Counted from the first letter of the stretch, positions 15,910 to 23,881 are shown. The stretch is DNA of 64,000 nucleotides from UBA4742 sp963773335 (GCA_963773335.1 CAVZAT010000006.1:1-64000), one strand, 5' to 3'. Notes: generated by a model not told the origin, from the letters alone. Numbers and translations: made by a program.

Positions 15910-15926
15910 ACCTGCCACTCAATCAG

Positions 15927-15940
15927 GCACATAGGGCGCT
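15927..15940. repeat. Class 2 repeat, other half next to IS110 copy B
   Basis: GCACATAGGGCGCT; on the minus strand this is AGCGCCCTATGTGC, the left target of the IS. Confidence 0.65.
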
Positions 15941-16000
15941 TCCTCGAAGGCGTTCCCGATGCCTGGGCTGCGGGCACGGCCTCGGACCCCGTCGAACTGG

Positions 16001-16255
16001 TCAGTCCTTGCAGATGTTGGCGATCGTCTGGCGGCTGAGACCGGTGGCTTCGGCCAGGGACCTCAGCGTCGCGCCCTCGTGGCGAGCAATGCGAACGATG
16101 CGGTCGCGTGCAGCGAGCTCCTCGGCCGCTCGCCGTGATGCAAGCGCGGCCGCGGCGGTGGCCGCACCGACTGCATCAGCGGTCCTGCGGGCGTCGCTGA
16201 GCTCGGCGAGCACCGATTCACCGAGTAGGTCGAGGTCGTCGATCGTCTTGGTCAT
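16001..16255 (-). CDS. Small helix-turn-helix protein
   Basis: The 84-residue protein has a long alanine-rich helix (DDLDLLGESVLAELSDARRT and onward), then IVRIARHEGATLRSLAEATG and LSRQTIANICKD, a clear C-terminal helix-turn-helix. ATG at 16255 follows GAGGAGGAC, a strong ribosome site. It comes 15 bases after a 58-residue gene on the same strand, so the two form an operon. The pair could be a small regulator or an unrecognised toxin-antitoxin-like unit; I cannot assign a family. Confidence 0.65.
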   Translation of the reverse strand: MTKTIDDLDLLGESVLAELSDARRTADAVGAATAAAALASRRAAEELAARDRIVRIARHEGATLRSLAEATGLSRQTIANICKD

Positions 16256-16270
16256 CTCAGTTTGTCCTCC

Positions 16271-16447
16271 TCATGAGCCGGTGTCGGCCTCCAGCGCGTC
16301 AATCAGCTTCGACCGGATCCCCGACAGGATTGCTGCGCCGACCGTCAGCTCACGGCTGCGTGCGATGGCGTTCAACGTCGCCTGCGCGACGGCAAGCAGC
16401 TCGAGCGCTTCGACCCGGTCGAGCTTGATGTTCAGATCGTCCGCCAT
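16271..16447 (-). CDS. Small hypothetical protein (58 aa)
   Basis: This frame starts at ATG 16447 with MADDLNIKLDRVEALELLAV and ends LIDALEADTGS at the TGA at 16271-16273. It is predicted to be mostly helical and mildly acidic, with no membrane segment. Its stop is followed after 15 bases by the helix-turn-helix gene with its own ribosome site, so the two are probably co-transcribed. Amphipathic helices without low-complexity bias argue that it is real. Function unknown. Confidence 0.55.
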   Translation of the reverse strand: MADDLNIKLDRVEALELLAVAQATLNAIARSRELTVGAAILSGIRSKLIDALEADTGS

Positions 16448-16959
16448 CCACTCAGTCTATCTCTTGGACGAAAGCGTCAAAACCGTTGACGCGCAGCCCG
16501 CAGGGTTCTGGCAGACTGGGCACGGACACCTCCATCGTGTCCCCAGTGCCGAGGCTGTGCCCCGAAGCCGGCGAATGGACACGCCCTATCGGCACCTCGG
16601 CGTGCGACACGCTGCCCGTGGAGACCGGGAGCTGTTGGGGCGCCCTTGCTCAGCGGGCTGCCACCCGCCACCTGGGAGCTGGTCAGGTCGCGCGCGCGGA
16701 CGAGTGTCTGGTCAGCACTCGAAGGTCCGAGGGGTAGCCAGACGGTCAGGCGGTGACCTGGACGGCGTGACCTTGCCACCCACGCCAGGCTTCCGGTCGG
16801 TGACGGAGCTCGCCGAATCGAGTTCGGTGGCGGATCATGCTGGGAGTCGTGGCGGTGGGGACCCCCATCGCGGTGGTGGCCGTCTGGAGTCTCGACTCGC
16901 GCCCTCTCACATGATGCCTAACGCCGCCATGATGGCGTCGGTTGTAACAGAGATGATGG
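16448..16959. other. Intergenic stretch with one class 2 repeat
   Basis: About 510 bases without a convincing gene. A class 2 repeat copy is at 16580-16604. The rest has short proline- and arginine-rich frames on both strands and no recognised motif; it may be decayed coding sequence. Confidence 0.5.
16580..16604. repeat. Class 2 hairpin repeat
   Basis: CACGCC-CTATCGGCACCTC-GGCGTG: a 6-base stem. The loop holds CACCTCGG, where the CT and CGG match the junction at IS110 copy B. Confidence 0.65.
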
Positions 16960-18668
16960 TCAGCGCCGGCGCGGGAGATGGCGGCGGACCCGTACCAGCA
17001 TGCGCACCATCTCCTCCGCCAGATCCTCTGCGGGGGCCAGCGGGTTGTTGTACACGACGTACTCCTTGGCCACCAGTGTCGCCAGGTAATCGAGCAACGC
17101 CGGCTCGTCGTCTTTGACCATCAGGAAGTCGGCGTGGTGCTCGTTGTAGAGCACCACACCCGCGTCGGGGTCGAAACGGCTGCGGGCCGGTCCCGGTTCA
17201 GGATCCGGTCGCACCGTCGGCAGGTGGCGGGACCGGCCGGCCGCCGGGCGGGTCGCTCCGGTTCCCTCGAGGGGCGTCGCCTGGGCGCCCGGCATGAGGT
17301 CGTCGATGCCCGGGCTCTCGGTCGGCACCGCATCGTCTCCGCCGCCGCCAACCGGCACAGACGACCGGTTGCCGGCGGGGCCGTCGTCGCCTTCGCCCCC
17401 ACCGAGGGGAAGCGCGCCCGAGCCTGGCTCCTCCCCAGCGGGGGAGCGCATCGGGTTCTCCAGGTCGGCGAGCTCCTTGAGCACTCGCTCGAAGATGCGC
17501 CGCACCGTGTCGGACACGCGGTCGGTGGTCTGCTGGTCGACCTCCTGGCGCATCCGCTCGACGGCCCGAACCACGAGCGGTTCGACCGACAGGACCGCCT
17601 CACGGAACACGGGGAAGGCGTCGCCGTCGCGCAGGACCGCTCGGCGACCCGCGGTCTGATGGAGCGCCTCGAACACCACCTGGCCCGACACCTGCCCCGA
17701 GCTCCACGGCTCGTGGTCGAACTCCTCCAGCTCGGTGATGCGATCGAGGATGGCGGTGCCGGCACGGCCGACGACGGCCACGTGACGCGACGGTGACGAA
17801 TCCGCGGCCACGTAGAGAGCGAACTCGATGCGACCCCACAGCGTGGCGCGGGCCGGGATGGCGAGGCGCACGCCCTCGGGCTCCTCGGGAGTGACCAGCT
17901 CGGCGCTGCGGCCCTCGACCACCTCGATCGAGTAATCCCCTCGCGCCAGCGCCGGACCACGGCGACGCCGCAGGTACTCGACCACCTTGCGCTGGGTGAG
18001 CATGCGCAGCACCTCGGGGTCGAGCTGGGCCACATAGACGGTGGTACCGGGCTCGGTACGCGCTCGCCGCCGCTCCCGTACCAGCGTGGCCTCGGCCCGG
18101 CCCCGCTCGAGCATCAGCGCCCAGGTCTCGTCGCTTCCGGTGCCCCGGGACACGATCTCGCAGCGGGCCCCGAGCTGCTGGAAGCCGAGCAGGCCGATGG
18201 CCTTCTCCCCGAGCGTGCGATCGTCGCCCGCCTTGGTGCTCTCGAAGAGGTTACGGGCCACCTCGCGCAGGCGGTCCGGTGACATGCCTCGGCCCTGGTC
18301 ATCGACCATCACCACCGGGTGGCGCCCCTTGCGGCGTAGCACCACCCGGATCCGCTCACCCCGCGCCCCGTCAATGCGTACTCGTCCGCCGCGTTGGAGA
18401 TGAACTCGTTCAGGGCGTCCTTCGGGTCCTGATAGGCCTGACCAGTGACCAGCACGGCCTTGGCCAGGTTGCCGATCCGCAGCTTCACCCGCTCGCCGTT
18501 GGTGGAACCCCGCGACATCCGCCGGCCCGGCTCGCCCGCACGACGGGCGATCTGGCGCACCCGCTCGGCGCTCAAGCCGTGCTCGGCCGCGATCTCCTCC
18601 AGCGGCGCTCCGGCCCGATAGCGCGCCACGATGCGGGCATTCCGCTCTGAGCTCACGGCCGCCATCAT
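16960..18668 (-). CDS. HTH-GHKL ATPase protein, frameshifted
   Basis: From ATG 18668 the N terminus (IVARYRAGAPLEEIAAEHGL, SAERVRQIARRAGE) is a sigma-70 region 4-like helix-turn-helix. Then come KDALNEFISNAADEY, the N-box of GHKL ATPases with its Glu and Asn. After a frame change near 18370 follow VVMVDDQGRGMSPDRLREVA (G1 box) and LGEKAIGLLGFQQLG (G2 box). The rest, about 400 residues, has a low-complexity linker and a C-terminal helical domain (EPALLDYLATLVAKEYVVYN). It resembles Hsp90/MutL/MORC-type ATP-binding proteins. Fusion of a DNA-binding helix-turn-helix to such an ATPase suggests a DNA-associated or defence role; that is inference. Confidence 0.72.
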
Positions 18669-18804
18669 TGCGCGGCGGAGACGCGCCCGACGGCGACCGG
18701 CCCCATGTTGAGATGGTGCGCATGGGATTCGTTCGGGACTGAGTTCCCCCCGCAAGACCGCCCTGGATCGTCTACAACCGGCGTTCGGAAGTCCTCGCGA
18801 CGAG

Positions 18805-18833
18805 CGCCCTACGTGCCGATATGGCGTAGGGCG
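18805..18833. repeat. Class 2 hairpin repeat, perfect stem
   Basis: CGCCCTACG (18805-18813) and CGTAGGGCG (18825-18833) form a perfect 9-base stem with an 11-base loop. It lies between the divergent ATPase and RpiB genes. Confidence 0.75.
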
Positions 18834-18891
18834 ACTGATCGCCGATGACGGGTCGCTGCCTGGCTCCTTCGAGCCCACTCTCGCGCCTGCG

Positions 18892-19378
18892 ATGATGACT
18901 TCCGTGCGGGTCTACCTCGGCTCAGACCATGCCGGATTCGAGCTCAAGGCGAAGCTGCTCACCCATTTGCTCGACGCCGGCCACGACCCGGTTGACTGTG
19001 GCGCGCTGGAGTTCGACGCGCTCGACGACTACCCGCCGCCGTGCATCGCCGCCGCGCACCTCACCGTTGCGACGGCGGGCAGTCTTGGCATCGTGATCGG
19101 TGGCTCGGGCAACGGCGAACAGATCGCGGCCAACAAAGTCGCCGGCGTGCGCGCCGCGCTCGGTGTGGAGCAGGGAGACCGCGCGCTTGGCCCGCGAGCA
19201 CGGCGACGCCAACATCATCAGCATCGGCGCCCGCAACCACACCGAGGACGAGGCGATCGGCTTCGTCGACCTGTTCCTCGCGACGCCGTTCTCGCAGGAC
19301 GAGCGGCACAAGCGGCGCATCGCCATGCTGGCCGAGTACGAGGAGACCGGAGCGATCGCCGAGCACGAAACAACCTAG
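18892..19378 (+). CDS. rpiB: RpiB-family sugar-phosphate isomerase, frameshifted
   Basis: The N-terminal part has VYLGSDHAGFELKAKLLTHL and GIVIGGSGNGEQIAANKVAG, the phosphate- and sugar-binding motifs of ribose-5-phosphate isomerase B. After a frame change at about 19163 it continues TARLAREHGDANIISIGARN and ends with AEYEETGAIAEHETT. RpiB interconverts ribose 5-phosphate and ribulose 5-phosphate (EC 5.3.1.6). The joined length of about 160 residues is normal. One extra base near GGTGTGG breaks it. ATG 18892, ATG 18895 or GTG 18904 could be the start. A LacA/LacB-like specificity cannot be ruled out. Confidence 0.82.
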
Positions 19379-19702
19379 GACGTGGCTCCGACAGTCCTGA
19401 CTAGCGCCTCACCAGCTCTCGGGCGTTCCCGCGCGCAGCGCCGAGGGCCGATAGGGCGTCTGTCCAGAGCTCGTCGAGATGGCACCTGCAGGTCCCTCGT
19501 GAGTAGACGGAACTGGGCGACGAGATGACGGTGGAAATTCGCGGGTCGGCCTGGCGCGGGCTGTTCTGGTCTCAGTTCGCATCACTGCGCTTCGACACTG
19601 AATCGCTAGAAGTCGACTCCCGCTGGGGAGAGCTGTTCGTCCCATCCGCGGAGTTCCGGCGGCACCAGGTTGGAACCAACCAGTCCGAGACTGATCCGTC
19701 TC
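19379..19702. other. Intergenic stretch before toxin-antitoxin pair
   Basis: About 320 bases. It contains a class 2 repeat at 19439-19458. A 63-codon frame (19525-19716; LFWSQFASLRFDTESLEVDS) ends inside the operator; it may be a small protein but has no recognised family and no clear ribosome site. Confidence 0.4.
19439..19458. repeat. Class 2 repeat, minus orientation
   Basis: On the minus strand this reads CGCCCTATCGGCCCTCGGCG, very close to the copy at 16580 (CGCCCTATCGGCACCTCGGC). Confidence 0.65.
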
Positions 19703-19720
19703 TGTATCACGCGTGATACA
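19703..19720. promoter_or_regulatory. Palindromic operator of second Phd/PIN module
   Basis: TGTATCACGCGTGATACA is a perfect 18-base palindrome ending 8 bases before the antitoxin ATG at 19729. The half-site resembles that of the operator at 7628-7654. Confidence 0.8.
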
Positions 19721-19728
19721 ATCCGAAC

Positions 19729-19965
19729 ATGTCCAACATCTCGATCCGCGACCTGCGGAACCACGGCGGTGAGGTGGTGGAGCGCGCCCAACGCGGCGAG
19801 CGGTTGACGATCACCCGGGCGGGCAAGCCGGTCGCCGAGCTCGTGGCGCTTCCACGCTCATCCGCATCTCTCGATGAGCTGCGCCGGCGTTGGGCCAAGC
19901 TGCCGCCGGTCGACCCTGCCGCGCTTCGTCGCGACATCGACGACGTCATCGACCCAGCGCTCTGA
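19729..19965 (+). CDS. Phd/YefM family antitoxin
   Basis: The 78-residue protein starts MSNISIRDLRNHGGEVVERA and continues LTITRAGKPVAELVALPRSS, the Phd/YefM DNA-binding part. The C-terminal RRDIDDVIDPAL would bind the toxin. A perfect palindrome sits right before the start codon. The toxin gene begins one base after the stop. The unit mirrors the pair at 6962-7622. Confidence 0.9.
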   Translation: MSNISIRDLRNHGGEVVERAQRGERLTITRAGKPVAELVALPRSSASLDELRRRWAKLPPVDPAALRRDIDDVIDPAL

Positions 19966-19966
19966 G

Positions 19967-20374
19967 ATGGCTCGCGGTGTGCTCGACACCAGCACCCTGA
20001 TTCTGCTGGGTCGGATCGAAGATGCCGGCGCTCTGCCGACCGAGCCGTTGATCACCACCATCACGCTTGCCGAGCTCTCCGTTGGTCCGCTGGTCGCCGC
20101 GGCCGACGAGGAACGGGCTGCTCGTCAAGCACACGTCCAACAGGCAGAGGCCGACTTCGATCCGTTGCCGTTCGATTCGGCGGCCGCGCGTAGCTTCGGT
20201 CGAGTGGCGGCGTCGCTGCGGCGACAAGGTCGCAAGCCATCGGCCCGCGCCTACGACGCGATGATCGCGGCGATCTGTGTGGCGACCGAACTGCCGATCC
20301 ACACCTGCAACTCGGACGACTTCTCCGGAATCGACGGGCTCGAAGTGATCGACGTGCCTCAGCCCGGCCGCTGA
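19967..20374 (+). CDS. VapC-type PIN domain toxin
   Basis: The 135-residue protein has RGVLDTSTLILLGRI, ITLAELSVGPLV, DFDPLPFDSAAARSFGRVAA and AYDAMIAAICVATELPIHTC, the PIN acidic set. It is paralogous to the toxin at 6962-7375. In place of the usual late TRN motif it has TCNSDDFSGI, still with the final Asp. It is translated directly after the antitoxin. A class 2 repeat follows 27 bases after the stop. Confidence 0.88.
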   Translation: MARGVLDTSTLILLGRIEDAGALPTEPLITTITLAELSVGPLVAAADEERAARQAHVQQAEADFDPLPFDSAAARSFGRVAASLRRQGRKPSARAYDAMIAAICVATELPIHTCNSDDFSGIDGLEVIDVPQPGR

Positions 20375-20401
20375 GCGGAGCCATCTCGGCATCCCGCGCA
20401 C

Positions 20402-20426
20402 GGCGCCCTATGTGCGTTACGGCGCC
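20402..20426. repeat. Class 2 hairpin repeat
   Basis: GGCGCC-CTATGTGCGTTAC-GGCGCC: a 6-base stem whose left side CCCTATGTGC equals the left target of IS110 copy B. It lies between the converging PIN toxin and hydrolase genes. Confidence 0.68.
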
Positions 20427-21478
20427 AGTACGTCCTTGGAGGCTCGCAGCGCGGGGCGCGACCTGTCGATGAGCAGCGGTGCTCCTGGCTGGTTTGAGAG
20501 TGGTCCGAGACCGAGGCCGCCGGTGGCTCCTGCGGTGACGGCCGTGACCACGGCGGTGAACGGCTGGGGCTGATCGTGCTGGAGGTAGTGGTTCGCGCTG
20601 GGGAGGACCCAGAATGTGTTGTCGCCGGGCTTGTAGGCCAGATAGGTGAGCCAGACGTAGCTGGCGACCCGAAGTGGGGAGACGGTGTCATACAGACCCC
20701 AGACCAGGGTGGTCGGGATCGATGACCGGGCCAAGATGTCGAGCCACTCGGTCTCGTGGTCGGAGCGTTGCACCAGGTACTGGATGGTGTCGTGCAATAC
20801 GCTTATCCCGTCGTGCACGGCGAATGTGTCGGCTAGCGCCCGCACGGCGGGATCGTCGAGGTCGCGGCTGGGGGTGAAGGTGGCGTCGCCCAGGCCGGCG
20901 GCCAGCATCTCGGGAGTCAGCACCTCGACCACGGCCGGCCAGGATCCGGGATCGAGAGCCTGGCGCTGGAAGTCGGTGAGGTTGGACAAGGGCAGGAAGA
21001 GGTTGGCGTTGCTGAGCACCAGGTTCGTGATCTCGAACGAGGACGCCTTGGCCGTCACACGGGCCAGGAAGGCGAGAGCCACGCTGTCGCCCCGATCGTG
21101 GGCCACGACCGTGCCCCGGTCCGCGCCCACTACCTCCTGCAGGTAGTAGTCGAGGAGTTCGGCGTCCCGGGTGAGCGTGTAGTGCTCGTCGGCCGGCTTG
21201 TCCGAGAAGCCGAACCCCGGGAAGTCCACCATGCACACCCGGTGCTCTGCGCTGAGCGTTTCAACCACGTCGTACCAGTCGATGCTGCTCGTGGGGAAAC
21301 CGTGCACCAAGACCAAGACAGGCGCGTGGGGGTCGCCGAGCTCGGCATGAAAGATGCGGAGCCCCTCGGCGTGGCGCAGGGGCTCGGTCGGGGTCCAGTC
21401 GAACCATCCGCCCAACCCGAGCCAGCGGCGGGCGCGCTCGCCCAGTCCAGAAGTGGTCGGCGTGGTGTCTCGATCCAT
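20417..21478 (-). CDS. Alpha/beta hydrolase, Asp nucleophile type
   Basis: Starting at MDRDTTPTTSGLGERARRWL, the protein is 353 residues. VLVLVHGFPTSSIDWYDVVE gives the oxyanion HG motif and MVDFPGFGFSDKP the next strand. GTVVAHDRGDSVALAFLA has an Asp nucleophile at the elbow instead of Ser. TTLVWGLYDTVSPLRVA holds the acid, and LPSANHYLQHDQP the His. The Asp nucleophile points to haloalkane dehalogenase or epoxide hydrolase relatives; the substrate is unknown. The frame continues upstream, but that part is a Calx-beta fragment, so the internal ATG is chosen. Confidence 0.85.
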   Translation of the reverse strand: MDRDTTPTTSGLGERARRWLGLGGWFDWTPTEPLRHAEGLRIFHAELGDPHAPVLVLVHGFPTSSIDWYDVVETLSAEHRVCMVDFPGFGFSDKPADEHYTLTRDAELLDYYLQEVVGADRGTVVAHDRGDSVALAFLARVTAKASSFEITNLVLSNANLFLPLSNLTDFQRQALDPGSWPAVVEVLTPEMLAAGLGDATFTPSRDLDDPAVRALADTFAVHDGISVLHDTIQYLVQRSDHETEWLDILARSSIPTTLVWGLYDTVSPLRVASYVWLTYLAYKPGDNTFWVLPSANHYLQHDQPQPFTAVVTAVTAGATGGLGLGPLSNQPGAPLLIDRSRPALRASKDVLAP

Positions 21479-21557
21479 TGGGCACTTCCCATCGGGCACT
21501 CGACTGGCCGACCAACCTACACAGCGTCTCCGAATCCACGTGTCCAGAAGTGCCGCG

Positions 21558-21893
21558 CTATGGAGCGGGGGTGATGACGCCGAAGCCGAGTCCCCAGAAG
21601 CCGCCCATGCGGGCGTTGGTGGGGCGCTGAACGAGACGACCAGGTACTCGTCGGGTCCTGGCGAGCTGTCGGCGAGGACCGGGATGTGGACCATCGCGGT
21701 GGTGTCGCCGGGGGCGAAGGTGACCGTTCCGCTGGATGGGGTGTAGTCCGTGACCGGTGCCTCTGGTCCCACGAAGATGTCGGGCGGCGCACCGGTGAAA
21801 GAAGGTCGAGTCGGGTGCTACCCACGGTGACCCGCCGCCGCCACCGCCCATACCTCCGCCACCAGCGACGCAGCCGACCGATCCGTTCGCAGG
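21558..21893 (-). pseudogene. Calx-beta domain protein, C-terminal fragment
   Basis: Two frames together read VTDYTPSSGTVTFAPGDTTA, then VHIPVLADSSPGPDEYLVVS, then NARMGGFWGLGFGVITPAP and stop: the end of a Calx-beta repeat with its typical final Gly-rich strand. A glycine run precedes it. The beginning of the protein is absent, because the next gene's stop is at 21894. Such domains occur in large secreted adhesins. This is a decayed tail with at least one frameshift. Confidence 0.65.
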
Positions 21894-22139
21894 CTAGGCG
21901 GGGCCGCGGGCATCGATGAGGGCGCGCAGCTGATCGGGCCCTGGGACGCGGCCGGAGACGACGACGTCGTCGTCGACGACGAGGGCGGGCGTGCTCATGA
22001 CGCCGTACCCGATGATCTCGACTTCATCGGTCACATGGTCGATGGTGGCGTCGATGCCCAGTTCGTGGAGGGCCTGCGCGGTGTTGGCTTCGAGGTTCTG
22101 GCAGTTGCGACAACCGCTGCCCAGGATCTTGACGTCCAT
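21894..22139 (-). CDS. Thioredoxin-like small redox protein
   Basis: The 81-residue protein begins MDVKILGSGCRNCQNLEANT with the C-x-x-C redox motif at residues 10-13. It continues IDHVTDEVEIIGYGVMSTPA, with the cis-proline (TPA) loop, and ends in VPGPDQLRALI. This is the glutaredoxin-like MTH895/TM0996 group. These proteins often sit beside permeases of the neighbouring type and are thought to handle thiols or metalloids. The permease gene ends 12 bases upstream on the same strand. Confidence 0.87.
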   Translation of the reverse strand: MDVKILGSGCRNCQNLEANTAQALHELGIDATIDHVTDEVEIIGYGVMSTPALVVDDDVVVSGRVPGPDQLRALIDARGPA

Positions 22140-22150
22140 GGATGGTCCTT

Positions 22151-23194
22151 TCACAGGATGGCGTTGAACAGGTAGCCGATGGCGACGATCGAGGTGGCGA
22201 CGATGGCGGCGTAGGTCCCGATGAGGCGGGGCCTGAGGACGCGGCGGAGCAGGATCATCTCGGGCAGCGACAGGGCGACGACCGACATCATGAAGGCGAG
22301 CACCGTTCCCATCGGCATGCCCTTGTCGTGGAGCGCCTCGACGAGTGGTGCGACTCCGGCGGCGTTGGAGTACAGGGGAACGCCGACGCCGACGGCGACG
22401 GGCACGCCGAGTGGTCCGTTGGCGTGGGTGGCGAACCAGTCGGCGGGCATCCAGCCGTGGATCACAGCGCCGAGTCCGATGCCGACCAGAAGGTAGGGCC
22501 AGATCTTGCGGACGATGGTGATGACTTCTTCGCGGCCCATCTGGATGCGGTCGTCCCAGGTCAGTCCCTGGGCTGGGTCGATGAGCTTGCCGTGGAGGCG
22601 GGTCTCGAAGACGAACGGCTCGACCCACGCGTCGAGGTGGAGGCGGCCCAGGATGTAGCCGGCGCCGGTGGCGATCACGAGCCCTGCCACGACGTAGAGC
22701 AGGGCGATCTGCCACCCGAACAGCCCGTAGAGCATCACGACGGCGATCTCGTTCACCAGCGGCGACGCGATGAGGAAGCTGAGGGTGATGCCCAGGGGAA
22801 CGCCGGCGGCGACGAAGCCGATGAACGCAGGTACCGCGCTGCACGAGCAGAACGGCGTCACGACACCGAGCCCAGCTGCGGCGGCGTTGCCCACTCCTTC
22901 TCGACGCCCACCGAGCAGCGCTCGGGTCCGTTCGACGCTCATGAAGCTGCGCAGGATGGTGATGACGAAGATGATGCCGGCGAGCAGCAGCAGGATCTTG
23001 GTGGTGTCGTAGACGAAGAAGAGAGCGGTGTCGCCCGCCCTCGAGTGCAGGTCGACACCGAGGACGCCGCTGAGCACCCACGTCCAGAACGGCAGATTCG
23101 CCTGGTACAACACGGTCCACACCAGCGCAGCACCGAGGAGACCGCCCCACCGGAGCAGAGCGCTCCGAGAGGGGTTCATTGCTGGAGCGGTCAT
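22151..23194 (-). CDS. Permease, DUF318/ArsP-like
   Basis: The 347-residue membrane protein has about eight segments and the family signature VVTPFCSCSAVPAFIGFVAA followed by GVPLGITLSFLIASPLVNEI. A second repeat-like part has GVGVPLYSNAAGVAPLVEAL. Members export organoarsenicals or related compounds; the cysteines of the FCSCS motif are thought to be involved. A thioredoxin-like gene follows and an ArsR-type remnant precedes it with a 4-base overlap. The context suggests metalloid or thiol stress export; the exact substrate is unknown. Confidence 0.85.
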   Translation of the reverse strand: MTAPAMNPSRSALLRWGGLLGAALVWTVLYQANLPFWTWVLSGVLGVDLHSRAGDTALFFVYDTTKILLLLAGIIFVITILRSFMSVERTRALLGGRREGVGNAAAAGLGVVTPFCSCSAVPAFIGFVAAGVPLGITLSFLIASPLVNEIAVVMLYGLFGWQIALLYVVAGLVIATGAGYILGRLHLDAWVEPFVFETRLHGKLIDPAQGLTWDDRIQMGREEVITIVRKIWPYLLVGIGLGAVIHGWMPADWFATHANGPLGVPVAVGVGVPLYSNAAGVAPLVEALHDKGMPMGTVLAFMMSVVALSLPEMILLRRVLRPRLIGTYAAIVATSIVAIGYLFNAIL

Positions 23195-23330
23195 CGGCCT
23201 GTTTCCATCGGGGCGGGTGACATGCTGCGGGCAACGTGATCGAGCTTGTCGCGTTCGAGCGTGTAGTCGATCCTTCGACCCCGCCGGGTACCGGCCACGA
23301 TGCCCGCGTCGCGCACGACGCCGAGGGCTC
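23191..23330 (-). pseudogene. ArsR-family regulator, C-terminal remnant
   Basis: The minus frame reads RALGVVRDAGIVAGTRRGRR, then IDYTLERDKLDHVARSM: the recognition-helix end and wing of an ArsR repressor. The N-terminal half is missing; upstream sequence is unrelated and glycine-rich. It overlaps the permease start by 4 bases, so it was probably the operon's regulator. Confidence 0.6.
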
Positions 23331-23560
23331 GGAATGGCGGGACACTCCGTTCAAGCGTCGTTGAATCGTCCACGCCTGAAGCATGGACGGCAAGGGCGGG
23401 GGCGCCTAGGGCCCAAGGACCCGACCCCACCCCCTCGCCCTCCCATAACCCCTCGAGGATATTGATTGGGTTCATCAGGCAGGATCGTGCCAAGCGTCAC
23501 GACGTGGGTGTTGGGTGCAGCCGCGATGCAGATCAGGTCCGGTTCAGCTGGTGGCATCGC

Positions 23561-23576
23561 CTACCCCTATGGGTAG
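23561..23576. promoter_or_regulatory. CstR/CsoR-like palindrome
   Basis: CTACCCCTATGGGTAG is a perfect 6-base inverted repeat around CTAT. It resembles operators of CsoR/CstR repressors, which have a GC tract flanked by TA. It is just downstream of the DUF2892 stop. No CsoR-type gene is in view. Confidence 0.4.
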
Positions 23577-23587
23577 AGCCAATGCCC

Positions 23588-23806
23588 TTACACGCTGGCA
23601 CCCTGGTGGTGGTCGGTGCGGAAGTGGAACGGCACGTACAACGGGCAGAAGCCCACGGCCGCGGTTCCGAGCATCACCAGGGCCAGCACGGTGGCGATGA
23701 CACCGACGACGCTGGCGAATCCGACGAGGTAGGCGATGACGAGAAGCACAGGGGCTGCGACGATAGCCCTGGCGATCCGATCTGCGGAGCCCATGTTCTG
23801 CTTCAT
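23588..23806 (-). CDS. DUF2892 membrane protein
   Basis: The 72-residue protein starts MKQNMGSADRIARAIVAAPV and has two membrane segments (VLLVIAYLVGFASVVGVIAT, VLALVMLGTAAVGFCPLYVP), the layout of DUF2892/YgaP-like domains, including the late CPLY motif. Such proteins accompany rhodaneses and sulfide or metal stress genes. It is transcribed away from the DUF302 gene, and GC-tract palindromes occur in the shared upstream region. Confidence 0.85.
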   Translation of the reverse strand: MKQNMGSADRIARAIVAAPVLLVIAYLVGFASVVGVIATVLALVMLGTAAVGFCPLYVPFHFRTDHHQGASV

Positions 23807-23881
23807 GACGATTCTCCAATGGCGGTTTGGTGGTATCTGCATCGTGCGCCGTCGCGGCTGACCGGGATAGGGCCGAAGGTC

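Larger units (their letters stand above)
14683..15926 (-). mobile_element. IS110-family insertion sequence (copy B)
   Basis: On the minus strand the element lies between two CT cores (plus-strand AG at 15925-15926 and 14683-14684). The flanks join to CCCTATGTGC-CT-CGGCTGATACGGG, a class 2 hairpin with the insertion in its loop. Size is about 1.24 kb: a leader of about 200 bases, a frameshifted transposase, and two bases between stop and right core. It is a different IS110 subtype from copy A (distant proteins, different core), yet the layout is the same. Confidence 0.75.

Noticed and set aside
16477..16779. Minus- and plus-strand frames of 80-100 codons in the 16.5-16.8 kb gap.
   Set aside because: Composition is like shadow frames, and a class 2 repeat lies inside them.
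19525..19716. A 63-codon plus-strand frame before the second Phd/PIN module.
   Set aside because: It has no clear ribosome site or family, and its stop lies in the operator. It is kept only as a note in the intergenic entry.
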